DNA from: JANXQG01 sp037147235
GTDB lineage: Bacteria; Planctomycetota; Planctomycetia; Pirellulales; Thermoguttaceae
Length of the DNA stretch: 10,840 nucleotides
Assembly: GCA_037147235.1 (NCBI GenBank)
Contig: JBAWVO010000221.1
Span: 1 to 10,840, forward strand
Reading direction: 5' to 3'
In this document: piece after piece, positions 1 to 6,858 of the stretch
How the letters are laid out: every line of letters begins with the position of its first letter
Position numbering within the stretch: position 1 is the first letter of the stretch
Program-made: the position numbers and the translations under genes
Notes under the pieces: generated by a model
The model's input: only the letters and a program-made list of their open reading frames with translations
Told to the model about the DNA's origin: nothing
Database searches by the model: none

Positions 1-212
1 AAGCCGCACGACCACAACATATAGTGGTCACGCCAGCCAAGGGGATACCCCATTTATCCGCAAACCCGTCGGAGAGCCATAATTTTTCCAAAACGGCATT
101 TCCGTGCGGAACTTTCTCGACCCTACGGGGTTTAATGGAGAGAATCGGTTCGTCGCGGGCCCGGTAGGCGCCGGGAAGCGGCAACCACCCCCAAGTGTAT
201 GGAGAATCGGAC

Positions 213-596
213 ATGAGATTTTGGACGATGGTGTTGAGTTTGGCGATGGCCGGAGTGATTGCAACCAGTGCGTTTGCCCAAGACGGCAAGCCGGACAAGG
301 GACACGGCCACAAAAAAGGTGATCGGCCGCGGATGAGCTTTACCGACATGGACGCGAACCACGATGGCAACCTTACCAAAGACGAGTTTGTCGCCGCTCG
401 GATGAAGGGCGTTCCGGAGGACCGCAAGGAGAAGGCCAAGGAGTACATTGGCAAGATGTGGGATACACTGGCCGGCAAGGCCGAATCCCTGAAGGAAAAA
501 GAGTACAATGACGCTCGGGAGAAGATGCGGAAGGAGTGGAAGGATAAGGGCGGAAAGCATCATGGCGAGAAAAAGGATGAGAAGAAGGCCGAGTAG
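213..596 (+). CDS. secreted EF-hand domain protein, small
   Basis: A 127-residue secreted protein with one clear EF-hand calcium-binding loop. I chose the ATG at 213 because GGAG lies 8 nt upstream and it opens a signal peptide (basic start, hydrophobic core about residues 6-19, likely cleavage after the AFA near residue 22). A GTG at 195 in frame would only add six polar residues in front. The loop DANHDGNLTKDE spans residues 47-58 with liganding residues D47, N49, D51, N53, T55 and E58, so it should bind Ca2+. Only one loop is obvious; residues 60-105 look helical. The tail (about 105-127) is Lys/Glu/His-rich and of low complexity. Short secreted EF-hand proteins of this form are common in planctomycetes (family knowledge). 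The specific role is unknown. It is separated from the next gene by a terminator, so it is probably its own transcription unit. Confidence 0.85.
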   Translation: MRFWTMVLSLAMAGVIATSAFAQDGKPDKGHGHKKGDRPRMSFTDMDANHDGNLTKDEFVAARMKGVPEDRKEKAKEYIGKMWDTLAGKAESLKEKEYNDAREKMRKEWKDKGGKHHGEKKDEKKAE

Positions 597-670
597 TAAA
601 GCCAAGGCCGTTCTCCCCACCGGTTTGCGCCCCCGTTTGGCAGACCGTGGGAAAGTCGTGTGATTCAAGG

Positions 671-707
671 AAGCCGCTGGCGGAAATCCGGCGGCTTTCG
701 CTTTTTT
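671..707 (+). terminator. Rho-independent terminator after the EF-hand gene
   Basis: AAGCCGC (671-677) pairs perfectly with GCGGCTT (691-697), and the 13-nt interior can fold further because it contains CGGA and TCCG. A run of six T (702-707) follows four bases after the stem. It lies 75 bp past the EF-hand stop codon and 20 bp before the next start, so it should insulate the two genes. Confidence 0.75.
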
Positions 708-727
708 AGGCACGGATAGGGACCGTT

Positions 728-2116
728 ATGCGAGCAAAAACTGCAACTTTACTTGCTGCTGCCAGCACGCTCATTACCGGGCTGGCCATGGGCCAGGACA
801 ATTGGAGTCAGTTCCGAGGCCCGGATTCCGCGGGAGTGGCCCAAGGGGCTAAACTTCCACGCCGCTGGAACGCCACCGAAAACGTGGTCTGGAAGACGGA
901 AATTCCCGGCATGGGCTGGTCTTCGCCCATCGTGTGGAACGGACGGATTATCGTCACCTCCGCGGTGGGTGAATCGGAAGCCGCAGTTCCGCGTACCGGC
1001 CTGTATATCCAGAACATGCGGGGACGGCTGGGGGAAGGAGAATTCCGGTTCGTGGTCTACTGCCTGGACTGGCAGACAGGCAAGATCCTTTGGGAAAAGG
1101 TCGCCTACCAGGGACGGCCCCAGGTGCCAATCCACGCGAAGAACAGTTATGCCACTGCGACGCCCGTGGCCGATGGCGAGCAAGTCGTGGCCTGTTTCGG
1201 CACTGCGGGACTATTTTGCTACGGACGGGACAGTAACGAGATCTGGGCACACAGGTGGGAAGGGTTTCGCATGCGGTCCGGTTGGGGGCCGGCTTCTTCG
1301 CCGGTCATCCACGAAGGTCGGGTGTACGCGGTCAACGACAACGAAACAGGCTCCTTCTTGCTGGCCCTGGACAAGGTGACCGGCAAGCAGATATGGACGG
1401 TCGCACGCGATGAAAAGAGCAATTGGTCCTCGCCCATAGTCTGGAAAAACGGGTTACGAACGGAAATCGTCACCACGGGCAGCAATAAAGTGCGGTCCTA
1501 CGACCTCGATGGCCGGCTCCTGTGGGAACTCAGCGGCATGTCATCGATCCACATTCCCACCCCTGTCGCCACCAAGGAACTGCTCTACGTGTCCTCGGGT
1601 TACGTGATCGATCAGTTTCGCCCGGTCTATGCTATTCGCCCGGGTGCGGCAGGCGATATTTCACTGCCTGGCGATCAAACCAGCAGCAAGTACGTGGCAT
1701 TCTGCCTGCCTCTGGCAGGCTCCTATATTCCGTCGCCACTGGTCCATGGTGATTACCTGTATCTACTGTACGATCGGGGATCGCTGGCGTGCCATGATGC
1801 CCATACGGGCAAGGAGATCTACGGACGGCAACGGCTTTCTCCCGATCGTGCTACCTTTTCCACTTCGCCCTGGGCCTGCGACGGCAAGGTTTACTGCCTG
1901 AGCGAAGATGGCGAAACCTTTGTGGTCCAGGCGGGTCGGGAATTCAAGATCCTGCAACGGAATCCGCTCAACGAGGTGACACTGGCCAGTCCGGCCCTGG
2001 CCCGCGACAACTTGGTGATCCGCACTTTCCGAAGCGTATATCGGATCGAGGCCGCCACCTTACGATCAAGCACGACATTTCACCAGAATGATCGGCCCAG
2101 ATCCCAGGGCCAATAG
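728..2116 (+). CDS. PQQ-like beta-propeller repeat protein, secreted
   Basis: A 462-residue exported beta-propeller protein. The ATG at 728 has AGGGA just upstream and opens a signal peptide (residues 1 to about 22, ending LAMGQ). The mature start has QFRGPDSAG (28-36), the typical opening of planctomycete PQQ-binding-like propellers. Blades carry the quinoprotein-repeat signature: YCLDWQTGKILW (111-122), LALDKVTGKQIW (212-223), YDLDGRLLW (258-266) and CHDAHTGKEIYG (355-366). SSPIVWNG and SSPIVWKNG (65-72, 234-242) mark repeated strands. This matches the single-propeller family, which resembles BamB or the quinoprotein dehydrogenase fold but usually lacks proven cofactor binding or activity, so no substrate can be assigned. 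The propeller appears to close at IRTFRSVYRIEA (431-442); the last ~20 polar residues lie largely in the 37-bp overlap with the convergent barrel gene and look like read-through tail. Confidence 0.88.
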   Translation: MRAKTATLLAAASTLITGLAMGQDNWSQFRGPDSAGVAQGAKLPRRWNATENVVWKTEIPGMGWSSPIVWNGRIIVTSAVGESEAAVPRTGLYIQNMRGRLGEGEFRFVVYCLDWQTGKILWEKVAYQGRPQVPIHAKNSYATATPVADGEQVVACFGTAGLFCYGRDSNEIWAHRWEGFRMRSGWGPASSPVIHEGRVYAVNDNETGSFLLALDKVTGKQIWTVARDEKSNWSSPIVWKNGLRTEIVTTGSNKVRSYDLDGRLLWELSGMSSIHIPTPVATKELLYVSSGYVIDQFRPVYAIRPGAAGDISLPGDQTSSKYVAFCLPLAGSYIPSPLVHGDYLYLLYDRGSLACHDAHTGKEIYGRQRLSPDRATFSTSPWACDGKVYCLSEDGETFVVQAGREFKILQRNPLNEVTLASPALARDNLVIRTFRSVYRIEAATLRSSTTFHQNDRPRSQGQ

Positions 2117-2949
2117 ACCTTGCGGCTGCCGCCGAAGCGAAGTTCCGCGCCGGCGGTCAACGAGAGGTTGTGTTGTGTTTGCAAATGGTTGCTGCTCATC
2201 GCAATATCGTCGAGAAGGTCCAATCGCAAGGCGAGACGCTCATTGCAGAGATACTTCACGCCCAGTCCCAGCGGCAGGGAGAGGCACGTGCTGTGATAGC
2301 CTTTGTCCAGGCGGTCCGTGAAACGGATGTTCGTTAGGCCCATGCCAGCGAGGAAATAAGGCCGCAAGCGAGTCTCTCCCCAAGGGTAGTAGAGGATGTC
2401 GACGTCCCACTGGAACAGATCGGCATTGCGGTGATCAAAACGGCTGCGCTGGGGATCGTTCGGAAGCAGGCCACTTGCGTTATCGTGCGCCGTCAGGGCC
2501 TGGTCGGCGCGAAAACTGTCGTAGAGCTGTAGTGAGCCGAAGGCAAATCGCATTTCGGTGCCCCAACTCGGACTGACGTCCCAGCCCAATCGCCAGCCAC
2601 CGTCGAATCCGGTCGTGGTTCCGACCCAGTCTTCGATCAACGGCCCGCCATGGATCATGCCGGCAAAACAGCCGATGCTCAGGGGATGCTCGCTCCAATT
2701 GGCCCAGGGCACCGGCCTGCACTCCGCTTTCAACCGGTTAAACAGCGCGCAAAGTGGACGGCTGCACTTCCAGTCGAACTGGGGTTCCTCGTCGCAGGAC
2801 TCCATGGGGCAAGGACAGCACGGATCGATCTTCGCCGCCGAAAATTCCGTCGGTCCGGCCTGCGTGTGCGCAACCTGCCCCAGCGACATCCGTGTCAGTT
2901 CGATCGTCACGGCGACCAGCAGAAGCACGAGTTTGCGTATGCCAGGCAA
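2080..2949 (-). CDS. outer-membrane beta-barrel protein, Cys-rich N-terminus
   Basis: A predicted exported outer-membrane barrel of 289 residues. I chose a TTG start at 2949: GGGGA lies 7 nt upstream, it opens a signal peptide (MPGIRK, hydrophobic run about 7-15), and a strong promoter lies at 3007-3035. The ORF extends to an ATG at 3090, but that codon lies upstream of the promoter and its extra 47 residues look random. After the signal comes a Cys-rich stretch (C44, C45, C47, C52, C62, C67, C77), possibly disulfide-bonded or metal-binding. From about 90 onward there are alternating Gly/aromatic strands: GWRLGWDVSPSWGTEMRF (118-135), LFQWDVDILYYPW (178-190), LRPYFLAGMGLTNIRF (195-210), LSLTAGAELRFGG (262-274). 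The chain ends in an aromatic residue (GRSFW), as barrel proteins recognised by the BAM machinery do. Function beyond membrane location is unknown. The 3' end overlaps the convergent propeller gene. Confidence 0.8.
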   Translation of the reverse strand: MPGIRKLVLLLVAVTIELTRMSLGQVAHTQAGPTEFSAAKIDPCCPCPMESCDEEPQFDWKCSRPLCALFNRLKAECRPVPWANWSEHPLSIGCFAGMIHGGPLIEDWVGTTTGFDGGWRLGWDVSPSWGTEMRFAFGSLQLYDSFRADQALTAHDNASGLLPNDPQRSRFDHRNADLFQWDVDILYYPWGETRLRPYFLAGMGLTNIRFTDRLDKGYHSTCLSLPLGLGVKYLCNERLALRLDLLDDIAMSSNHLQTQHNLSLTAGAELRFGGSRKVYWPWDLGRSFW

Positions 2950-3308
2950 GGGCAAATCCCCAAACTTAGGACAAGCAGTGGAAAAACACCGGGAAAAGTA
3001 GTGCGGATTATGCCAAGGTCGGCCAGGGGTGTCAATGCGATATGTTCCGCAGTTGCGGCTTCTTAAACCACCTGTCTTGCTTATATTCACAGGTTCAATG
3101 GAGCGTGGCTCGTTTCACTCGTTCCAACTACTTACAAAACGGTCTGGATTTTATTGAGCTAGGTTCGGTAACATACCCGCAGCGGTTGGCCAGCGTTGGG
3201 CCATGGCGACGGATTGCCGAGGCGAGAAGCTACCGCAGCCGTGCTGGAAATTGGTGCAGGCCCAGGAAAAGCACCGATCCCGCGCTCTACGAGTGAGGCT
3301 TGTTTACC
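2950..3308. other. divergent intergenic region
   Basis: This 359-bp gap between the divergent barrel and glycosyltransferase genes contains the minus-strand promoter described separately. I see no convincing plus-strand promoter, RNA gene or repeat. Short frames across it lack ribosome binding sites and sensible composition. A GAGG at 3295-3298 serves as ribosome binding site for the glycosyltransferase. Confidence 0.5.
3007..3035 (-). promoter_or_regulatory. sigma70-type promoter of the barrel gene
   Basis: Read on the minus strand there is a perfect -35 TTGACA (3035-3030), a 17-bp spacer, and a -10 CATAAT (3012-3007, 5 of 6 matches). Transcription would start near 3000, leaving a leader of about 50 nt before the TTG start at 2949. 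This is the best promoter match in the window and supports the short form of the protein. Confidence 0.7.
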
Positions 3309-4067
3309 ATGTCCAAACCAGGGATCAATACCGGCAAAACACTTGTTGTCGTCGCCACCTATAACGAAATCGAGAATCTACCCTCTCTCGTGGATGAGAT
3401 TTTCCGCTATCTGCCTGCGGCCAATCTGTTGGTGGTAGACGACAATTCGCCCGACGGCACCGGCCGGTGGTGCGATGCCCGCGCGGCCGAAGATCCTCGC
3501 CTCCATTGTATGCATCGCGCAGGCAAGCTAGGTCTGGGAACGGCGATCCTTGCGGCAATGAAGTACGCATTGGCCAACGGTTACAGTTATGCGCTGACGA
3601 TGGATGCCGACTTCAGCCATCCGCCCAAGTGCCTGCCGGCGATGATTGCCGGCATGAGTCCCGAGAATGGTTCGAGCGTCGATGTGATGATTGGCTCGCG
3701 TTACGTCCCGGGGGGTGGCGTCGAGGGTTGGCCCTTGAAGCGGCACTTCATGAGCCGTAGCGTGAACTTCTATGCCCGCTGGTTTCTTGGCCTGAAGCCG
3801 AAGGATTGTAGCGGCAACTATCGCTGTTACCGCACCGAGACCCTCGCCAAGCTGGACTTCGACCGGATCCGCAGCCGGGGATACTCGCTGCAGGAAGAGA
3901 TTCTCTGGCACCTGAAGCGAGTCGGGGCGCGGTTCAGTGAGACACCGATCGTCTTTGTTGAACGCCAGCGAGGCCAATCGAAGATCAATCTGAAAGAGGC
4001 GGTCAACGCCCTGCGGATCATCTTCTCGTTGGGGATGCAGAGCCTGTTCGGGCAACGAAGGAAGTGA
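3309..4067 (+). CDS. polyprenol (dolichol)-phosphate mannosyltransferase-like GT2
   Basis: A 252-residue family 2 glycosyltransferase of the Dpm1 / polyprenol-monophosphomannose synthase type. It would transfer mannose (or another sugar) from a nucleotide sugar to a lipid phosphate at the cytoplasmic face of the membrane, giving a donor for cell-surface glycosylation. Motifs: VATYNE (15-20) at the nucleotide-binding start, VVDDNSPDGTG (42-52), the catalytic metal site DADFSHPP (99-106), IGSRYVPGGG (128-137), CSGNYRCYR (167-175) and FVERQRGQSKI (216-226). These are in the usual Dpm1 order and the length matches the soluble catalytic form. There is no C-terminal membrane domain. The ATG at 3309 has GAGG at 10 nt spacing; a TTG at 3300 is too close to it. 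The neighbours do not reveal the acceptor, and the sugar is inferred from the family only. Confidence 0.88.
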   Translation: MSKPGINTGKTLVVVATYNEIENLPSLVDEIFRYLPAANLLVVDDNSPDGTGRWCDARAAEDPRLHCMHRAGKLGLGTAILAAMKYALANGYSYALTMDADFSHPPKCLPAMIAGMSPENGSSVDVMIGSRYVPGGGVEGWPLKRHFMSRSVNFYARWFLGLKPKDCSGNYRCYRTETLAKLDFDRIRSRGYSLQEEILWHLKRVGARFSETPIVFVERQRGQSKINLKEAVNALRIIFSLGMQSLFGQRRK

Positions 4068-4104
4068 AACTGGTTCAACCACCCGCCAAGGTGTTGGAAC
4101 TGTC

Positions 4105-4167
4105 GTACGTCAGGCTTTCCAGCCTGACAGCGAGCCGGACAAGGTCAGACTGGAAAGCCTGACGTAC
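4105..4167. repeat. REP/BIME-like double-hairpin inverted repeat
   Basis: Two 24-bp arms (4105-4128 and 4144-4167) are inverted copies with one mismatch, separated by 15 bp. Each arm is also a hairpin by itself: GTCAGGCT-TTCC-AGCCTGAC (4109-4128, perfect 8-bp stem), and 4144-4163 with one mismatch. That nesting is the architecture of paired REP elements (BIMEs). It sits in the 106-bp gap between two convergent genes and ends 6 bp from the stop of the DUF1570-like gene. There is no T-run, so it is not a classical terminator, though it could slow polymerase or block 3' decay. I expect it to be dispersed in the genome, which cannot be tested here. Confidence 0.7.
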
Positions 4168-4173
4168 TTAAAC

Positions 4174-5583
4174 TCAAAGCGAGCGGATATAATCTCGCCA
4201 CTCGTGTTCAAACTGATCGAGCGGCATGCCGATCAACTGTTGAAACCTTTGCTTGGGAGCAGCATTGCCGGGCTGTAGGTATTTCTCCAGCGCGGGGCTG
4301 CCTAGCAAATGTTTTTCAAAAGTCAAATAGTGGGCCAATCCCCAGGCGTGGACGTAATGGCGATCAACGGCGGCCGGTCGCACGCCGGTCGCCAAAAGGA
4401 ATTGAACCTCGTTGGCGGCGAGCAAATTCTCCAACTCCAGCGGCTTCGGACGGGTCAAATCGGCCTTGAGTTTTTTTAAGGCGACCGGGTTGGGAGCGTC
4501 AACCCGCAAGGTGTTGCCTTCCAGCAGGCCCCCTTCAAAGATCACGGCTAGGCCCTCGTTGAGCCAAGGGGGCACGTCGTATTTCTGCTGCGAATAGACG
4601 TTGTTTCGCAGGTAGGCGTGAAACGCTTCGTGATAGAGCCTCACGAGTGTTTGACTGGCACTTTGCTTGAAGAGGCGGTCAATCTGCTGATCGGACTTCC
4701 GCAGTTCGTCGCGCTTCTTATCGAGCTGTTTCTTGAATTTCTCGCGTTCCCGAGTTAACTCACGTGCGACCTGGCCGCTGGAAAGGCCGCTCTTGTGAAG
4801 GCTCTCGGCGACGACGCGGAGACGTTCGGCAAGTCGGCATTCCAGATCGCGGAGGTCTCGGCGCAATTGAGCATTGTCCGTGGAAATCTGACAATTGACG
4901 GCGGTCAGCCGGGCAAGGTCGCTACCGACGACGACCACGTTCTGGTCTTCGAGGAAGCAGGCCGGATTTTCGATCTTCGACTTCAGCCCAAGTTTGGTCA
5001 GTAGTGACTGGTATTGGTCCATCGACCCGAGTACGACCAGTCGAGGAGGCTGAGAAGGCTCGCTCCGTGGTGGCACAATCTGGCGATAGGCGGCGAAGAT
5101 CTGCTCGACACGGACGACCACGCGACGGGTGTTCTGCTCATCGGCCGTGCTGTCCAGGGTGAACCACTTACTGCGATAGTGCCGATAGGTGTTGCCTTCG
5201 GCCTCTCGCGGTTTAAGTTGGAGGGCCTCCATGCGGATGGCTTCGATCGTCGCACGGTTGCGGAACTCCTCGATTTGCTGCTCTAACACCGCCCGCTTGC
5301 CGGCATCCAAACGTGAAACGGAAAGGATCTGGCGGCGGTCCAGCGGCTGGATTACCAGGTGCATTTGCTGGCCGCGAGGAGACTGAATGCGGATCAACGT
5401 GAGCCAGTCGCCATCTTCGGATTCGATCAGGCCGGCATGGCGGGAATGGTCGAGCAGTTCAACCTGCTCGTAACGCGAACAGGAATCTTCCGCTGGCTCG
5501 CCGGGGCCGGCGGCACGGACCGGTCTGGCCGCCAGACTGCTAAGACTTGCCCAAACTGGAATCAAGAATACGATGCGCCACAT
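4174..5583 (-). CDS. secreted DUF1570-type HExxH (gluzincin-like) protein
   Basis: A 469-residue exported protein with a metalloprotease-like active site. The ATG at 5583 opens a signal peptide (MWRIVFLIPVW, then small residues to ARPVRAA near residue 25); a TTG at 5622 would add 13 residues before it. HEAFH (318-322) is followed 21 residues later by the Glu of PPWLNEGLA (338-346, E343), the spacing of gluzincin zinc peptidases, with H318, H322 and E343 as predicted ligands and E319 as base. This matches the planctomycete DUF1570 family (known by sequence, activity not established). Before the site, about 235-305 is charged and helical, likely a coiled coil (RRDLRDLECRLAERLR, then an EKFKKQLDKKRDELRK segment). 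Residues 60-90 resemble the SHD1-like 'wear on the edges' beta domain found in planctomycete secreted proteins, but only loosely. Substrate unknown. Confidence 0.82.
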   Translation of the reverse strand: MWRIVFLIPVWASLSSLAARPVRAAGPGEPAEDSCSRYEQVELLDHSRHAGLIESEDGDWLTLIRIQSPRGQQMHLVIQPLDRRQILSVSRLDAGKRAVLEQQIEEFRNRATIEAIRMEALQLKPREAEGNTYRHYRSKWFTLDSTADEQNTRRVVVRVEQIFAAYRQIVPPRSEPSQPPRLVVLGSMDQYQSLLTKLGLKSKIENPACFLEDQNVVVVGSDLARLTAVNCQISTDNAQLRRDLRDLECRLAERLRVVAESLHKSGLSSGQVARELTREREKFKKQLDKKRDELRKSDQQIDRLFKQSASQTLVRLYHEAFHAYLRNNVYSQQKYDVPPWLNEGLAVIFEGGLLEGNTLRVDAPNPVALKKLKADLTRPKPLELENLLAANEVQFLLATGVRPAAVDRHYVHAWGLAHYLTFEKHLLGSPALEKYLQPGNAAPKQRFQQLIGMPLDQFEHEWRDYIRSL

Positions 5584-5642
5584 GGAACGGTCCACAAAAC
5601 AAACCCCCACGGATACTTTCAAAACCCCTACCAGTAGACTTC

Positions 5643-5648
5643 ATTATA
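5643..5648 (-). promoter_or_regulatory. possible -10 element of the HExxH gene
   Basis: Minus-strand TATAAT is a perfect -10 hexamer 60 bp upstream of the start at 5583. No recognisable -35 lies at 16-18 bp, so this is only a candidate. Confidence 0.3.
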
Positions 5649-5689
5649 CACCGTCGTGCCAGCAGCAGAAGATGCAGGGCGGGTTGTAG

Positions 5690-5788
5690 GGTGCGTGGAG
5701 CGAACTGCCCGGCAAATGGTGGGTTGCGCACGAAGTTGAGACGTTGGAAGCACTTACCGCTGTTCCAGATCAGTTCGCGTAACGCACC
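5690..5788. repeat. imperfect long-spaced inverted repeat
   Basis: GGTGCGT-GGA-GCGAACT (5690-5706) is mirrored by AGTTCGC-GTA-ACGCACC (5772-5788): 14 of 17 positions pair, with three mismatches in the centre and a 65-bp spacer. It lies between the start of the HExxH gene and the stop of the PilZ-like gene. It may be a degenerate dispersed repeat or the ends of a small non-autonomous element; no transposase is present. Confidence 0.45.
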
Positions 5789-5797
5789 ATTCAGTGG

Positions 5798-6262
5798 CTA
5801 AAACCGCCGCAGGAACTGGCAGCCGATGAGGAATTTCGACTCTGTCCGGCGGCCGGTCGAAATCGTGCCGACCGAGGACGTGTTGGGTTCGATAATGCCC
5901 CCCCAGCCGTCCACCAAAACCGGCCGCCAGTAGTGTACCCTCGCCGCGACAAAGATCGGTTCAGCCGAACGGAACTTTGCCACCAGCCGCTCGAAGGTCG
6001 GCCTCTCGTCAAGAAAGAAGGAGAAACCGCCTTTCGTCAAGTCATGGCAGCGGACATCGATCCAGGCCGATTCCGGCGGCACCTCCCAGCAATAGCCGGT
6101 TGCAATCCGCTGGATAAGCCGAAAGGCCCGCCGCGATTCATACCGTTGCTCGGCTTCCGGTTCGTCCCGCACCACGTCGCCTTCGCCCTTGTGCGAAACG
6201 GCCAAGAAATGATGCATCAAGTTGAAAAATGTGGCGTCGGTCTCTTGCCCGGAATTGACCAT
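5798..6262 (-). CDS. PilZ-like domain protein
   Basis: A 154-residue cytoplasmic protein resembling the planctomycete PilZ-like family. RRAFR (44-48) provides the RxxxR pattern and DLTKGG (74-79) the DxSxxG-like pattern, with Thr in place of Ser. In PilZ domains these two motifs hold cyclic di-GMP. The beta-barrel continues through SFFLDERPTFERLV (81-94) and VAARVHYWRPV (105-115) to the closing strand FLIGCQFLRRF (144-154). Binding of c-di-GMP is inferred, not shown, because planctomycete members often deviate from the canonical site. The ATG at 6262 has no good ribosome binding site; a later ATG at codon 16 is possible. A GATAAT hexamer (6279-6274) lies just upstream but with a poor -35. The mobile element begins immediately behind its 5' end, so its original promoter may have been altered. 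Confidence 0.68.
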   Translation of the reverse strand: MVNSGQETDATFFNLMHHFLAVSHKGEGDVVRDEPEAEQRYESRRAFRLIQRIATGYCWEVPPESAWIDVRCHDLTKGGFSFFLDERPTFERLVAKFRSAEPIFVAARVHYWRPVLVDGWGGIIEPNTSSVGTISTGRRTESKFLIGCQFLRRF

Positions 6263-6470
6263 ATAGATTTCATATTATCTATTTGCCGCCGGGACAAAAA
6301 AAGGGGGTGTTTACGTTAGTTTCTATTTGACGTTTTAAGTCTACCACTATTGCTTTTCCCGCATTTTCCCGATACTATTACATGGCACCGGTGTTTATGG
6401 CAGTTACGGCGAATTTCCGCCGCGCATGGCACCGAAACCAACCACCAGAACCACCACAAGAAAGCATAGC
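6263..6470. other. candidate left attachment region and integrase upstream region
   Basis: This 208-bp gap is visibly A/T-richer than its flanks in parts and holds two short direct repeats: CATGGCACCG at 6381-6390 and 6425-6434 (44 bp apart), and TTTTCCCG at 6354-6361 and 6364-6371 (10 bp apart, one helical turn). A small hairpin CGGCG-AATTTC-CGCCG lies at 6407-6422. Such repeats could be integrase arm or core sites, but this is inference. No tRNA, tmRNA or other typical target gene is present. Confidence 0.3.
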
Positions 6471-6854
6471 ATGAAATTCCAGTTCACGAAGACAAAGCTT
6501 GAAGCACTCGTTCCACCGGCGAAGGGCAGGACTTACTACCAGGATGCGGGTGGCGAGTCTCTCTCGATCTGCATTACTGCCGCTGGCAGCAGGACGTTCT
6601 ACCTTGTTCGGTTCTTTCGTGGCGAGAAAGTCCGTATCCCGCTGGGTAAGTTTCCCACCCTGTCCGTGGAACAAGCACGTAAGGCGTGTCGTGGCATCGT
6701 TGGGAAGCTGGCGGATGGTATTGATGTCCAGGCAGCACGGCAGGCGGATCGTGCGGAAGCGACGTTGAAAGAGTTGTTTGCGTCCTACTTGGAACTTCAT
6801 GCGAAACCGCAGAAGCGGTCATGGGCGGAAGACGAACGGCAGTTCGGGAAGTAA
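6471..6854 (+). CDS. P4-type tyrosine integrase, N-terminal fragment (frameshifted)
   Basis: The N-terminal 127 residues of a tyrosine recombinase that ends early at TAA 6852-6854. Residues 1-85 look like the arm-type DNA-binding domain of P4-like integrases (short beta strands LSICITAAGSRTFYLVRFF, 31-49; then the IPLGKFPTLSVEQARKAC pattern, 56-73), followed by the beginning of the core-binding helical domain (ATLKELFASYLELH, 97-110). The stop falls in mid-domain. The chain continues perfectly in another frame after 6856, so this is one half of a broken gene. I chose the ATG at 6471; the ATG at 6426 adds 15 Thr/Arg-rich residues and has no ribosome binding site. Alone the fragment could bind arm sites but not cut DNA. 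Confidence 0.75.
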   Translation: MKFQFTKTKLEALVPPAKGRTYYQDAGGESLSICITAAGSRTFYLVRFFRGEKVRIPLGKFPTLSVEQARKACRGIVGKLADGIDVQAARQADRAEATLKELFASYLELHAKPQKRSWAEDERQFGK

Positions 6855-6856
6855 GT
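6849..6856 (+). other. 4-bp tandem duplication causing the integrase frameshift
   Basis: AAGT is repeated directly (6849-6852, 6853-6856) and the second copy shifts the frame, creating the TAA. Removing one copy gives an uninterrupted 403-residue integrase reading ERQFGKYMVEL across the joint, a normal length for the family. It is either a true slipped-strand mutation or an assembly error. Confidence 0.85.
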
Positions 6857-6858
6857 AC

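Noticed and set aside
10..29. Short dyad GACCAC-(8 nt)-GTGGTC near the left window edge.
   Set aside because: Only 6 bp of stem, no T-run, and the neighbouring gene is outside the window, so no role can be supported.
132..713. A 193-codon open frame on the minus strand with a Leu-rich middle.
   Set aside because: It is antisense to the EF-hand gene, which has a signal peptide, a perfect calcium loop and a terminator. The Leu-rich part mirrors Lys/Glu-rich codons.
3241..3270. A frame in the divergent gap reads VLEIGAGPGK, like motif I of SAM-dependent methyltransferases.
   Set aside because: Only this ten-residue stretch fits. Residues on both sides do not resemble a methyltransferase, no start or ribosome binding site is present, and no other motif follows. 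Chance is the simplest explanation.
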